Of a stretch of 64,000 nt of DNA, positions 36,223-45,683 are shown piece after piece. The stretch comes from Clostridiales bacterium. GTDB lineage: Bacteria; Bacillota; Clostridia; Oscillospirales; Ruminococcaceae. Positions within the stretch are counted from its first letter, which is position 1, and every line of letters begins with the position of its first letter. The DNA is taken from positions 62,001 through 126,000 of the forward strand of contig QAMM01000009.1 in assembly GCA_003150405.1 (NCBI GenBank), read 5' to 3'. The translations under genes and the position numbers were made by a program. A model generated the notes under the pieces. It saw only the letters and a list, made by a program, of their open reading frames with translations. It was not told the DNA's origin and searched no databases.

Positions 36223-38274
36223 TTAAGCATCCAATTTTTGCAGCATGCAAAACCGTTCCGACGCGGTGAGCGCAACCTGCGGCGGATGCTGTACCACAGA
36301 GACCCGCCCATCGGCCCGCGAACGATGAATCAACCCCAGTTCACTCAGCACATCAAGCGCCGCGCAAAACCGGACATAATTTATTTTGGGATAAAACGCC
36401 GTAAGATACAGCCGTTCCAGCCCACCCTGAAAGCGCCCAAGCTGTTTGATCCCATTGTAAACCCGCACAAGATCCTCCCGGCAGAGGTTCGCTTGCTCCA
36501 GCTCCTCCGGGGCCAGCAGAGCACCGGCGTCTATTTTACGGCAGACCAATTCCCAGTGTTCCCACTGTTTTTCTTCCAATCCGGCGGGACGTATATCCTC
36601 CACCCGCACCGACGGAGAGCGCCTTCCGGCAAACTCGTTAACTTCAAGGGTGACCAGCAAATCCACAACGCTGCCCGGCGCAAAACCAAACCATTCGGTC
36701 TCTTCCCCAAAACAGAGTGCCTGAAACGGCACACCGTTCTGAAGGAGTGAAAGTTTGGTGTGCTTCCCGCCAGACAGCGGCTGAACCGCCGTAATCTCCG
36801 CACCTTCCATACAAAAAAGAGGCACGGGGTTGGAAGCTCCAAACGGTTCCAACCGGCTGAGGACGTCAATCAAGTTCAACGAAATTTCCGAAGCGGCCAG
36901 CATCCGGTCAATGCGGCAGCTCTCCCGCGGGGCAGATTCCAGCCAATCCTCCGCAATCCGGTTGAGGGCGGCCAAAAGCAAAGGGATATTTTCCCTTCGC
37001 ATGGTCAGCCCGGCCGCTTGCGTATGCCCGCCAAACCGCTCCAGCAGCTCCGAGCAGGAGGACAGCGCCTTGTGGAGCGGAAATTCCGGCATGCTGCGCG
37101 CTGAACCAACGGCGGTATCCCCATCCAGGCTCAGCAGGACGACCGGCTTGCCGAACCGCTCCAGCATCCGGGCGCTGACAATGCCGATGACACCGGCGTC
37201 CCAGCCCTCGCCCGCAAGCACCAGCACCCGGTTGTTTAACTGTAATTCATCCGCGCGGAGCTGCTCCATGCAGTCCTCTAAAATCGTTTGCTCCGCTGCC
37301 TTGCGGCGCCGGTTGAGTGCATCCACCTGCTGTGCAAGCCGGACGGCCTCTGCCGCATCACGGGCAGCAAGCAAATCCGCTGCAAGGGAGGCACTGCCCA
37401 TCCGCCCCGCCGCATTGATGCGCGGCACCAATCCAAACGCCACCGAGCGCGCGTTTAATTTTTTCAGGTTTACGCCAGCCTCTTCTGCCAGCGCAAGCAG
37501 TCCGGGATTGCTGCACTTTGCCGCCTGTTTCAGGCCGCTTTGCACCAGCACCCGGTTTTCCCCGGTTAAGGGCACCACATCCCCAATGGTGGCGACCATG
37601 GTCAGGACAAGCAGCTCCCGTATCTCTTCCGGCGGTAAAGCCTGCCCCTGGCTGAGGGCGCGCGCAAGCTGGTAAGCAACGCCAACCCCTGCATAATCAC
37701 GGTATGCACAGGCACAGTCCTTGCGGTGTGGATCCACCACCGCAGCCGCCCGCGGCAAAGTCTCTCCCGGCTGGTGATGATCGGTAATCACCAAATCCAG
37801 CCCCAATTCCGCAGCATATTCTGCTTCGGCAACGGCAGAAATTCCATTATCCACCGTAACAACCAGGCCAATGCCCTGTTCTGCCAGTGCCTTTAAAGCC
37901 TCGGCATTCAGTCCATAGCCTTCGTTTTCCCGCGACGGGATGTAAACCATCACATCGCCGCCCTGCTGCCGCAGGTAACGGCAGAGCACGGTAGAAGCAC
38001 AGACGCCGTCACAATCATAATCCCCGTAAACTGCAATTCGTTCTCCGCTGTCCAGTGCAGCGCGGATTCGCTCCACCGCCGCCGGCATATCCGGCAGGGT
38101 AAACGGGTCGGAAAGTTTTATCGTTGTTTCCAGCCAGTCCCCGGCAGTGGCAGGGGAATCATACCCGCGCGCGGTCAGAATATCCGCCAATACCTGCGGA
38201 ATATGGTATTCCGCAGCGAGTACCGCCGCGAGTTCTGTACGTTCAGCGGGACGAACCCAACGTTTCAATGCCAT
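36223..38274 (-). CDS. recJ: Single-stranded-DNA-specific exonuclease RecJ
   Basis: 5'-3' ssDNA exonuclease of the DHH family, acting in recombination and mismatch repair. The 683 residues include YGDYDCDGVCAS (about 70-81), VITDHHQPGE (about 163-172), the DHHA1 domain (GGHTQAAGLT near 428) and an OB-like and C-terminal part. ATG 38274 (MALKRWVRPA) has AAAAGGA upstream. First gene of the recJ-relA-dtd-MBL-hemZ-kinase-zinc ribbon-PNP run. Confidence 0.95.
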   Translation of the reverse strand: MALKRWVRPAERTELAAVLAAEYHIPQVLADILTARGYDSPATAGDWLETTIKLSDPFTLPDMPAAVERIRAALDSGERIAVYGDYDCDGVCASTVLCRYLRQQGGDVMVYIPSRENEGYGLNAEALKALAEQGIGLVVTVDNGISAVAEAEYAAELGLDLVITDHHQPGETLPRAAAVVDPHRKDCACAYRDYAGVGVAYQLARALSQGQALPPEEIRELLVLTMVATIGDVVPLTGENRVLVQSGLKQAAKCSNPGLLALAEEAGVNLKKLNARSVAFGLVPRINAAGRMGSASLAADLLAARDAAEAVRLAQQVDALNRRRKAAEQTILEDCMEQLRADELQLNNRVLVLAGEGWDAGVIGIVSARMLERFGKPVVLLSLDGDTAVGSARSMPEFPLHKALSSCSELLERFGGHTQAAGLTMRRENIPLLLAALNRIAEDWLESAPRESCRIDRMLAASEISLNLIDVLSRLEPFGASNPVPLFCMEGAEITAVQPLSGGKHTKLSLLQNGVPFQALCFGEETEWFGFAPGSVVDLLVTLEVNEFAGRRSPSVRVEDIRPAGLEEKQWEHWELVCRKIDAGALLAPEELEQANLCREDLVRVYNGIKQLGRFQGGLERLYLTAFYPKINYVRFCAALDVLSELGLIHRSRADGRVSVVQHPPQVALTASERFCMLQKLDA

Positions 38275-38315
38275 ACTGCCAGTTCCTTTTCTCATTCAGA
38301 AGTATCTTTGACACT

Positions 38316-38344
38316 ATTTTATCATTATTTCGGTGAAAATACAA
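38316..38344 (-). promoter_or_regulatory. Probable promoter of the recJ operon
   Basis: TTGTAT (38339-38344), 17 bases, TAAAAT (38316-38321) on the minus strand, 42 bases before the recJ ATG. Confidence 0.5.
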
Positions 38345-38360
38345 ATCCTTGGTGCAGAAA

Positions 38361-38387
38361 GGGCCGCCGCATTGGATGCGGCGGCCC
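38361..38387 (-). terminator. Hairpin after the unknown membrane protein gene
   Basis: A 12-bp GC-rich stem GGGCCGCCGCAT / ATGCGGCGGCCC (38361-38387). The T tract on the minus side is poor (CCCTTTCTG), so termination may be partial, with some read-through into recJ. Confidence 0.6.
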
Positions 38388-38401
38388 CTGGTAACCGGTC
38401 G

Positions 38402-39145
38402 TCAGGATTCATCTGTGGTTTTAACTCCATTGACCACATTGGTGAGAAGCTCAACCGCATGGTCATAGTTCTCCGGGTGGCTGCCCGCATGATTCTCGGT
38501 GCGGATTACAAACGCCAGCTCCTCCGGAATGTTTTTGGCGCCAATAGTCTCTTCCAGCACTGTTCCTTTCAGAAAATAGCGCTGCCCATCCACGTTGGGG
38601 TTCCCTGGGAACAGCTCGGAAAGATCCATAAACATATCCGGCTCCTGGCCGACAAGCTCTTCGTAAATCCCCTCGTCCACCAAATAAATCATGGTATTGG
38701 CGTCATTAATGTAGCTTATCATCTTCGGGCGCGACGTGGTATCCGAGGAATTGCCCAGACTGACGCCAATAATCTCGGCGCTGGACTGACCGTTGCCGTC
38801 CAAATCCACTACATACTCGTTGAGCGCGCCCGCAAGCTGCTCCATGTTTACCTCACTGGAGGAATAAAGCGTTAATATTTTAATATCGTACTTTGGCTTC
38901 TGAATCAAATTGACAAGCAGGAATACACCGGCAATGAGCACCGCAATTCCCAAAAGAATGCGCCATTTGTAATAATACAGAAAATTGGTGACCTTTTCCC
39001 CAGTCGTCTGAACATGCTGCGCCTGTTCAGCTGCAATTTCCCGCTGGCGTTCTTCGTCACTTTTTGGTTTCATGGTCTGCTTGACCTGGCGGATATAAGC
39101 CAGTTCACGCTGCCGGTTTTGGTCTTTTTTAATACTGCTGGCCAT
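38402..39145 (-). CDS. Single-pass membrane protein, function unknown
   Basis: A 247-residue protein with a charged cytoplasmic N-terminus (1-58, Lys/Glu/Gln-rich and probably helical), one membrane helix (about 59-79, ILLGIAVLIAGVFLLVNLI) and an acidic extracytoplasmic domain of about 165 residues. No motif that I recognise. It lies between lysS and recJ on the same strand, with 118 bases from lysS. Confidence 0.7.
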   Translation of the reverse strand: MASSIKKDQNRQRELAYIRQVKQTMKPKSDEERQREIAAEQAQHVQTTGEKVTNFLYYYKWRILLGIAVLIAGVFLLVNLIQKPKYDIKILTLYSSSEVNMEQLAGALNEYVVDLDGNGQSSAEIIGVSLGNSSDTTSRPKMISYINDANTMIYLVDEGIYEELVGQEPDMFMDLSELFPGNPNVDGQRYFLKGTVLEETIGAKNIPEELAFVIRTENHAGSHPENYDHAVELLTNVVNGVKTTDES

Positions 39146-39263
39146 TTTGGACCCCTTCCCTGTTCTTTGTACTGCCGCATTGATAGGAGCGCATAACTGC
39201 CGCCGTATAAACTGCCCTTCCGTCAGCTTTACATTGCAAAGCAGCGCCCGGCTGTTCCCGCTC

Positions 39264-40763
39264 TTATCGGCCCAGCGGCTTCATTGTGGGGAACAGCAGT
39301 ACGTCGCGGATCGACGCGCTATTAGTAAGCAGCATGACCAGACGATCCAAACCGAAGCCAAGGCCACCCGTCGGCGGCATGCCGTATTCCAGCGCAGTGA
39401 CGAAATCCTCGTCAATGTCAGCATGGATTCCCTGCGCGCGCTTTGCTTCAACCTGCTTTGCAAACCGCTCCCGCTGGTCAATCGGATCGTTGAGCTCCGA
39501 GAACGCGTTGCCCATTTCACGGTTGTAAATAAAATACTCAAACCGCTCGGTAAAGGCGGGATTCGACGGTTTGCGCTTGGCAAGCGGCGAATTTTCCACC
39601 GGATAATCGTAAATAATAGTCGGCTGCACCAGCTTGTCCTCAACAAACGCCTCAAAAAAGGCGATGAGCACATGTCCTTTGGTCGCGGAGTCACCTTCTT
39701 CAACCTCAATATGATGCTCTTTTGCACAGGCGCGGGCATCCTCATCAGTCGCCCATTCATTATAATCAACGCCCGCATACTTCTGAACCGCTTCCACCAT
39801 TGTCAGCCGTGTCCACGGGGCGCCCATGTTGATTTCAACCCCTTGGTATTCAATGACGTCGGTGCCGCAGACCTTGCGGGTGATGGTCTTATACATGTCC
39901 TCAATGAGGTCCATCATACCAAAATAATCGGTGTAAGCCTGGTACATTTCCACCGAGGTAAACTCCGGGTTGTGCGAGGTGTCCATTCCTTCGTTGCGGA
40001 AGATGCGGCCAACCTCGTACACACGGTCAAAACCGCCAACAATCAAGCGCTTTAAGTACAGCTCGGTCTCAATGCGGAGGTACATGTCAATGTCCAATGC
40101 ATTGTGGTGGGTAACAAACGGACGCGCCGCAGCGCCAATTTCCAACGTATGCAGAACCGGTGTGTCCACCTCCAAATAGCCAATCCCATCCAAATAAGCG
40201 CGCACTTCCTTGAGAATCTGGCTGCGTTTGTAAAAGGTGTCCCGCACCTCCGGGTTCATGATAAGATCCACATAGCGCTGGCGGTACCGCATCTCGGTAT
40301 CGGTCAGGCCGTGGAACTTCTCCGGCAGCGGCAAAAGGGCTTTGGAAAGCAGGACAATTTCGGTTGCGTGAATCGAAATTTCTCCGCTCTTGGTTTTAAA
40401 TACCGTTCCTTTCAACCCAATGATGTCGCCAATATCCCATTTTTTAAACGCATTATAGCTGTCCTCGCCCACATCGTCAATGCGAACATAGGACTGCATC
40501 CGGTCGGTATGGTCACGCAGATCAATAAAGCTCGCCTTGCCCATCCGGCGGCGGCTCATCATACGCCCTGCAAGAGAAACGGATTTCCCCTCCAGCTCCT
40601 CATAATGGTCACGTACCTCTTTCGCTGTATGGGTGACCTTGTAACTGGTAATCTGGAATGGATCATTTCCAGCGGCCTGAAGCTCTGCCAGCTTTTCGCG
40701 GCGTACCCGCCGCTGCTCGCTCAGCTCCTGCAATTGAGCTGCGTCGTTCATCGGTTCGCTCAT
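39264..40763 (-). CDS. lysS: Lysyl-tRNA synthetase (class II)
   Basis: Charges tRNA-Lys. The 499 residues hold an OB-fold anticodon-binding domain (SLAGRMMSRRRMGKASFIDLRD) and class II motifs: motif 2 (VYEVGRIFRNEGMDTSHNPEFT) and motif 3 (GLGFGLDRLVMLL near the end). I choose ATG 40763 with AGGAGG about 11 bases upstream. It directly follows greA on the same strand, separated by a hairpin. No T-box was seen in the leader. Confidence 0.95.
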   Translation of the reverse strand: MSEPMNDAAQLQELSEQRRVRREKLAELQAAGNDPFQITSYKVTHTAKEVRDHYEELEGKSVSLAGRMMSRRRMGKASFIDLRDHTDRMQSYVRIDDVGEDSYNAFKKWDIGDIIGLKGTVFKTKSGEISIHATEIVLLSKALLPLPEKFHGLTDTEMRYRQRYVDLIMNPEVRDTFYKRSQILKEVRAYLDGIGYLEVDTPVLHTLEIGAAARPFVTHHNALDIDMYLRIETELYLKRLIVGGFDRVYEVGRIFRNEGMDTSHNPEFTSVEMYQAYTDYFGMMDLIEDMYKTITRKVCGTDVIEYQGVEINMGAPWTRLTMVEAVQKYAGVDYNEWATDEDARACAKEHHIEVEEGDSATKGHVLIAFFEAFVEDKLVQPTIIYDYPVENSPLAKRKPSNPAFTERFEYFIYNREMGNAFSELNDPIDQRERFAKQVEAKRAQGIHADIDEDFVTALEYGMPPTGGLGFGLDRLVMLLTNSASIRDVLLFPTMKPLGR

Positions 40764-40847
40764 ATCGTTTCGTACCTCCTGCAAAAACAGCTTGGTGCTG
40801 TTTTCATCATACAATTTACTTGTTTCCTGTTTTTGAATAAGTGGTAA

Positions 40848-40876
40848 ACAAACAAAGGGCTTTCGCCCTTTGTTTT
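40848..40876 (-). terminator. Terminator of greA
   Basis: AACAAAGGGC (40851-40860), loop TTTC, GCCCTTTGTT (40865-40874), with T-rich sequence on the minus side. It lies 8 bases after greA and before lysS, so greA-lysS may be partly uncoupled. Confidence 0.7.
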
Positions 40877-40883
40877 AAAAATA

Positions 40884-41360
40884 CTATCTCTGAATTTCCA
40901 AAATTTCAAACTGGACCATGCCAGAAGGGGTCTCCGCTTCCACCATTTCACCGACACGGTGGCCAAGAATGGCTTTGCCAACCGGGGATTCATCCGAAAT
41001 TTTGCCGTTCATCGGATCTGCCTCGGTGGAACCAACCAGATGATATTCCATAATCTCGTCAAACTCCACATCGCGGATTTTTACCTTGGAACCGAGATTA
41101 ACAAGGTCGGTGTCCATTTCATCGTTATCCAGCACCTTTGCATTTTTGAGGATAGCCTCAAGCTGAACAATACGCGCTTCCACCATTGCCTGCTCATTTT
41201 TGGCTTCATCGTATTCGCTGTTTTCCGAAAGGTCGCCAAAAGACAGCGCGACCTTAATTTTCTCCGCGACCTCTTTGCGTTTTATGGTTTTCAGTTCTTC
41301 AAGCTCATCCTCCAGGCGTTTGAGGCCGTCAGCGGTAAGCATTACCTGTTTTGCAGACAT
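40884..41360 (-). CDS. greA: Transcription elongation factor GreA
   Basis: Rescues backtracked RNA polymerase by stimulating transcript cleavage. The 158 residues are the usual length, with an N-terminal coiled coil ([21 protein letters not shown]) ending in the acidic tip [12 protein letters not shown], and a C-terminal FKBP-like domain ([17 protein letters not shown]). Start ATG 41360 follows AGGAGGAG. A consensus promoter lies upstream. Confidence 0.96.
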   Translation of the reverse strand: MSAKQVMLTADGLKRLEDELEELKTIKRKEVAEKIKVALSFGDLSENSEYDEAKNEQAMVEARIVQLEAILKNAKVLDNDEMDTDLVNLGSKVKIRDVEFDEIMEYHLVGSTEADPMNGKISDESPVGKAILGHRVGEMVEAETPSGMVQFEILEIQR

Positions 41361-41427
41361 TAAAACTCCTCCTAAAAACAAAAGTTCCCGATGGCTACGG
41401 AAACCCTTGTCAGTTTGCAATGTACCT

Positions 41428-41456
41428 ATTATATTAAATCTTCCCAGCGGTGTCAA
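41428..41456 (-). promoter_or_regulatory. Consensus sigma-A promoter of greA
   Basis: TTGACA (41451-41456), exactly 17 bases, TATAAT (41428-41433): both hexamers match the consensus. The -35 and spacer lie inside the last codons of the upstream gene. Confidence 0.85.
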
Positions 41457-42252
41457 GCGAGAATCGCTCTTCCAGTATATTTTGCAGCGTCCTGCGCTCA
41501 TTATCCAACAGACAGCTTTCCGGCAGCAGCGTGCGCATTTGAAGCTGGCTGCCAATCCCGTAAAGAGCGGCGGAAAGCTGTAAGGGTTCCACCCGTTCGG
41601 GTGGCTCCAGCTTAAAATCATCAAACCGCTCCCGTGAAAAACCGTGGATTACCGTTGCGCCCTTGAACTGGTCCGGCTCCAATGTGACCACCGGTGCCGT
41701 AACAGCCCCCGCCAAATCAACACCGAACCCTTTGGGTGAAACAAGCATAAGATTGTCGTTGGGATGATCCAGTACATCGGTCACCTGAAGCACTGCGCCG
41801 AATTCTGCACGCAGGTCCACCGCCAGATGTTCATAGCTGTCCCGGTGCAGCGTCACCACCTTGAGCAAGGCGCATTCCTTTGCCATTGCGCGGGCAAGAT
41901 CGTGATAAACCCCGCGCAGATCAATCAGGGTTGCGCGCCGTTTCTGGAGCGGTACGTCTGATTCCGCCAGCCAAAATGAAACGGCATTTTTTAGAAAGAC
42001 GTAACCAATTTCCGCCGTGTCAATCGGCCGGATGCCGCAGTCCTCCGGCAATTCAATCCCGGTGCAGAACACTGCGCGGGAAGCGGTATCCCCCAAAAGG
42101 GCCGTCAATTTTTTTAGTTTAACCTTGTGCGCGGTAAGCTCCACCAATAAATAAGAGCCGCCCTGGTAGGACACCATCTGGGTGCGGTACCCGCTGCGGA
42201 ACAGGCCGCCGGAAACATACCGCCCCGCTTTCCCGGAAATGACAGCAAACAT
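41434..42252 (-). CDS. Unknown cytoplasmic protein
   Basis: A 272-residue protein with no signal or membrane helix and no family that I can name. Alternating strands and helices ([55 protein letters not shown]) suggest an alpha/beta fold with repeated ~60-residue units. ATG 42252 is preferred over TTG 42258. Its ribosome binding site (AGGGTGG) is inside a long hairpin. It lies between the ftsEX operon and greA. Confidence 0.65.
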   Translation of the reverse strand: MFAVISGKAGRYVSGGLFRSGYRTQMVSYQGGSYLLVELTAHKVKLKKLTALLGDTASRAVFCTGIELPEDCGIRPIDTAEIGYVFLKNAVSFWLAESDVPLQKRRATLIDLRGVYHDLARAMAKECALLKVVTLHRDSYEHLAVDLRAEFGAVLQVTDVLDHPNDNLMLVSPKGFGVDLAGAVTAPVVTLEPDQFKGATVIHGFSRERFDDFKLEPPERVEPLQLSAALYGIGSQLQMRTLLPESCLLDNERRTLQNILEERFSLDTAGKI

Positions 42253-42259
42253 AAACAAT

Positions 42260-42322
42260 AACCACCCTATTCCATCATTGATGCCGTTTGCACGGTGATC
42301 AATATATATGAACAGGGTGGTT
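42260..42322 (-). promoter_or_regulatory. Structured leader hiding a ribosome binding site
   Basis: On the minus strand AACCACCCT (42314-42322) pairs with AGGGTGGTT (42260-42268), the latter being the binding site. Inside, TTCAT/ATGGAA and ATTGAT..CCGT-gcaa-ACGG.ATCAAT extend the stem almost continuously. No U tract follows, so it does not look like a terminator. Confidence 0.55.
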
Positions 42323-42335
42323 CAAATAAGACAAA

Positions 42336-43538
42336 TTATTTTGCGGCCTCCAAAACCTCAACCGCTTTGGAGAGCTGCGTATCGTTCGCCGGAAGTAGCT
42401 GGTCGTACAAGAGCTTCTTTTCATCGTCTACCGAAAGAGCAGTCTCGTAGTCCGGAACCAAGCCGACACCGTTGAAATTTGCGCTGACCGCCGGCATGAA
42501 CTGCGCATTGCTCAGCACAACACAGCTGCCATCCTTAAGCTGGTATTCCTCCTGCATCAAACCCTGCCCATAGGTATTAACACCCACCAGCTTGGATTTG
42601 CCGTAATCCCGCAGGTCTGCCGCAAACAGCTCCGCCGCGTACTGGGTCTTACTGTTTATTATGGTTACCATCGGAAGAGTAACCTCATTGGTATCCGACC
42701 GGCGCAGTAACTCGGTCGTGCCGTCCTTATACGAGGCACTGTAAAGATCGCCCGCCGGAAGTAGCATATCCAAAATATCGCTCGCGCTGTCCAAATCACC
42801 TGAACGGGTATTGCGCACATCAAAAACAATGCCGGTAACCGCTTCTCCTTCCGCCGCAATGTCGTTCATAATTTTTTGGAACTGCTCCACTGCTGCCGGT
42901 GAAAAATCAGTAATACGGATATAGGCGTTGGAATCCATCATGGTCATTGTCACAACCGGAACTTCAAAGCTCTTGCGCAGAACCGTAACATCGCTGTCCA
43001 CACTGTCCCGCCGGATGGTCACGACCACCGATGTCCCCGGCTCTCCCATGAGAAGCTCGGCCGTTTTGGTATATCCAGCCGTCTTGGCGTCCTGCCCTTC
43101 CACCGCAACAATCAAATCATTTTGCAGCAGCCCGGCCTGCTCCGCCGGAGAACCGGCATAAACTTCGTTTACGCGGTAGTAACCGCTTTCATCCCGCGAA
43201 AGTCCGGCGCCAATGCCAACAAGCTTGCCCTCACGAATGGACTGAAGACGGCTGTAGGTCGCCGCATCATAGTAGGCCGCATAAGGGTCATCCGAACCAT
43301 TGACAAAACCATTGGAAACCTGGTCCAGCAGGTGGGATTCATCCAACTCGCCTACATAATTCTGACGGATCAAATGGTCAATTTCCGCGACCTTTTTATA
43401 AAGCTCCTCCCGTTCCTTCACGTTATACACCTTGTCGTTAAAAATATTCTGCGAAAAAATCATGGTGATGGTAAAGGTAATGGCCGCAACAACCGCCATA
43501 AAGCTGATAGCCGCACCAAGGGATATTCTCCTGTTCAT
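42336..43538 (-). CDS. S41-family C-terminal processing protease-like protein, catalytic dyad lost
   Basis: A 400-residue exported protein: N-terminal membrane anchor (about 8-28), helical segment, PDZ domain (about 105-185: GIGAGLSRDESGYYRVNEVYAGSPAEQAGL) and an S41 tail-protease core. In active CtpA/Tsp enzymes the core has xASASE with nucleophilic Ser and a Lys 25 residues later in FGKG. Here the aligned positions are Tyr300 (NSKTQYAAEL) and Gln325 (TYGQG), still 25 apart. The RNNPGG loop is also altered. A pseudoprotease acting as a PDZ scaffold is inferred. Last gene of ftsE-ftsX-M23-S41. Confidence 0.85.
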   Translation of the reverse strand: MNRRISLGAAISFMAVVAAITFTITMIFSQNIFNDKVYNVKEREELYKKVAEIDHLIRQNYVGELDESHLLDQVSNGFVNGSDDPYAAYYDAATYSRLQSIREGKLVGIGAGLSRDESGYYRVNEVYAGSPAEQAGLLQNDLIVAVEGQDAKTAGYTKTAELLMGEPGTSVVVTIRRDSVDSDVTVLRKSFEVPVVTMTMMDSNAYIRITDFSPAAVEQFQKIMNDIAAEGEAVTGIVFDVRNTRSGDLDSASDILDMLLPAGDLYSASYKDGTTELLRRSDTNEVTLPMVTIINSKTQYAAELFAADLRDYGKSKLVGVNTYGQGLMQEEYQLKDGSCVVLSNAQFMPAVSANFNGVGLVPDYETALSVDDEKKLLYDQLLPANDTQLSKAVEVLEAAK

Positions 43539-43579
43539 GCACCGCTTCCTCCAAATGTTCGTTTTTCAGGTATCCGGCG

Positions 43580-44755
43580 TTAGCCGGCGGCGACAACGTA
43601 CTGAAGCGGATTGGTCACAACGCCGTTGACACGCACTTCAAAATGACAGTGAACACCGTAGGAGTCTCCTGTATTACCGGCGTACGCAATAACATCGCCC
43701 TGGTTTACCGTCTGCCCGTACACGACATTCAGGCTGTTGTTGTGGGCATACACTGTGGAATATCCGCCGCCGTGGTCAATAATGACAATATTGCCGTAGG
43801 AGCTGCTGGTATTCGCACGGATAACCGTACCGCCCTTTGATGCCCGTATAGGGGTGTTCAAGCCGCATGGAATGTCAATGCCCTTGTGAAACTGCTGTTT
43901 TCCATACAAATCACGCCAGCCGTAACCATCAGAAATACGGTAATGCCCACTGACCGGCCAGAGCCATCCGCCCGGCGACAGCGGTGTATCAGTGCTCTGG
44001 TTCTGTTTCAGCCACTCTTCAATTTCACGGTCGGCAGCCTCAAGGTCGGCCGCAATCTGGTCACGATCCTTCTGGGTCTTTTTCTCCAGTGCTTTCAGCT
44101 CGTCCAGCGTATCCTGAGACTGAGACAGTGCAGTGTTAAGCTCCTGGTTCTTGGCCATAACCTCTGCCTTGCTGGCCTCAATCTGCTGTTTTGAAGCCTC
44201 AATTTCAGCCTTATCGGCTTCAATCTGCTGTTTTTGTGCCGTCATTTCCTTAATGAGCTTATCGTCGTGATCCGCCACACGCTGGGTGGTTTCCGCCGCC
44301 GACAAAAACTCCGCAAAGGTCGAGCTGCCGAACAGCACGCTCAGCACCGTAGCGTCATCGGCCATATACATGGCGCGCAGGCGTTTTTTAAACAGATCGT
44401 AGTTTTCATCTATCCTTGCCTGCATTTCCTCAATTTCCTGGTTTTTCTGGCTGATCTGCCCTTCCAGCGTATTGATTTGGCTGCTGAGCACCGAAATCTG
44501 ATTCTGAATGTTTTGAATTTGGTAGCTGATCTGGGTCTGAACGGCTTTCTGATCGTCTACCTTTCCCTGAGCCTCTTTCAGCGCTTGATCAATCTTCTTT
44601 TTTTCTTCTTCCAGGCGTTTTTTTTCATCCACCAGATCGTCATAACTGCTTGCCGCCTGTACCTGTGTTGACGGCGCCGACAGCAAACAGCCAAACGCAA
44701 CGGCACACAGTACAAGAATGGCAATGAATTTTGACAAAACTTTGTTGCGAACCAC
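43580..44755 (-). CDS. M23 murein hydrolase with coiled coil (EnvC/PcsB/CwlO-like)
   Basis: A 391-residue secreted cell-wall hydrolase: signal peptide ending near AQA (about residues 28-36), a long coiled coil (about 40-255, rich in Gln/Glu/Lys) and an M23 endopeptidase domain with HKGID, YAHNN and HCHFEV, so the zinc ligands are intact. In this operon it is the probable effector that FtsEX activates through the coiled coil. The start is GTG 44755 with AGGAGG eight bases upstream. Confidence 0.92.
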   Translation of the reverse strand: MVRNKVLSKFIAILVLCAVAFGCLLSAPSTQVQAASSYDDLVDEKKRLEEEKKKIDQALKEAQGKVDDQKAVQTQISYQIQNIQNQISVLSSQINTLEGQISQKNQEIEEMQARIDENYDLFKKRLRAMYMADDATVLSVLFGSSTFAEFLSAAETTQRVADHDDKLIKEMTAQKQQIEADKAEIEASKQQIEASKAEVMAKNQELNTALSQSQDTLDELKALEKKTQKDRDQIAADLEAADREIEEWLKQNQSTDTPLSPGGWLWPVSGHYRISDGYGWRDLYGKQQFHKGIDIPCGLNTPIRASKGGTVIRANTSSSYGNIVIIDHGGGYSTVYAHNNSLNVVYGQTVNQGDVIAYAGNTGDSYGVHCHFEVRVNGVVTNPLQYVVAAG

Positions 44756-44774
44756 GGTTCCGTCCTCCTCGCTT

Positions 44775-45683
44775 TTACACTTTCAGGTGATTGCGTACAC
44801 TAAAGGTACAACCAACCGTACCAACAATAATCCCTGCCCCTAGGAAGCATCCAACCAATTCCCACGCAATCTGTTGGAACGGAATCACGCTGGACAGCAA
44901 ATCCTGCAGCCACACCGAGGCATTGTCAACCATATAGCTGAACAGGAGCTCATAAACACCCCAAATAAGGAAAAAGGCAAGTACAGCCGAAATTGTGCCA
45001 ATCACTACACCCTCTACAAAGAAAGGAATTCGAATAAAGTTGTTGGTCGCTCCAACATATTTCATAATGTTGATTTCTTTTCTCCGGCTGAACACCGAAG
45101 CGCGGATGGTGTTCGCAATAATCACCAGCGATACAACAACCAGCGCGGCAATCAAAATAATCGCAAAGACATTGATCATATCCTTGATGTTGGTAATGGT
45201 ATCTGCAACATCGGTCGGCGCATTGATTTTCTCCTTGATTGGGTTGCTTTCAAATTCTGAAACAATTGCAGAAGTCTGAGAAAGGTCGACAATCTTGAAA
45301 CGGAAGGAAGCCGGAACAGGATTTTCCTCTCCCTCTAATCCGTCCAACAGAACCGCATCCTCTCCCATCGTCCTTTTTAATCCTTCTAGCGCCTGCTCTT
45401 TGTTGACATATTCCACCTCAAACAGGCGGGAATCCGACTCAAGCGCTGCAAGGTTTGCCTGTATCTCCTCTTCCGAAGCATCGTCCCTGATGAAAAATAC
45501 GACTTCATTCTGGTCGCCGATGGAGGTCACCATACTGTTGATGTTCGCCGAAAGCAGCCAGGAAAAACCAATCAGCAGCAGACAGGTCGTCAGCACACCA
45601 ATCGAAGCAAAGGACATCAGCCGGTTGAGCCATACGTTTTTGCCGCCTTCTTTAACGAGGTATTTGAAGCTGCTGGCTTTCAT
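44775..45683 (-). CDS. ftsX: Cell division protein FtsX
   Basis: A 302-residue ABC-like membrane partner of FtsE: one N-terminal helix (about 21-42), an extracytoplasmic domain (about 45-165) that should contact the M23 protein, and three C-terminal helices. Segments IMKYVGATNNFIRIPFFVEG and NIIRASVF-like are typical. It overlaps ftsE by 32 bases and precedes the M23 gene by 19 bases. Confidence 0.93.
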   Translation of the reverse strand: MKASSFKYLVKEGGKNVWLNRLMSFASIGVLTTCLLLIGFSWLLSANINSMVTSIGDQNEVVFFIRDDASEEEIQANLAALESDSRLFEVEYVNKEQALEGLKRTMGEDAVLLDGLEGEENPVPASFRFKIVDLSQTSAIVSEFESNPIKEKINAPTDVADTITNIKDMINVFAIILIAALVVVSLVIIANTIRASVFSRRKEINIMKYVGATNNFIRIPFFVEGVVIGTISAVLAFFLIWGVYELLFSYMVDNASVWLQDLLSSVIPFQQIAWELVGCFLGAGIIVGTVGCTFSVRNHLKV

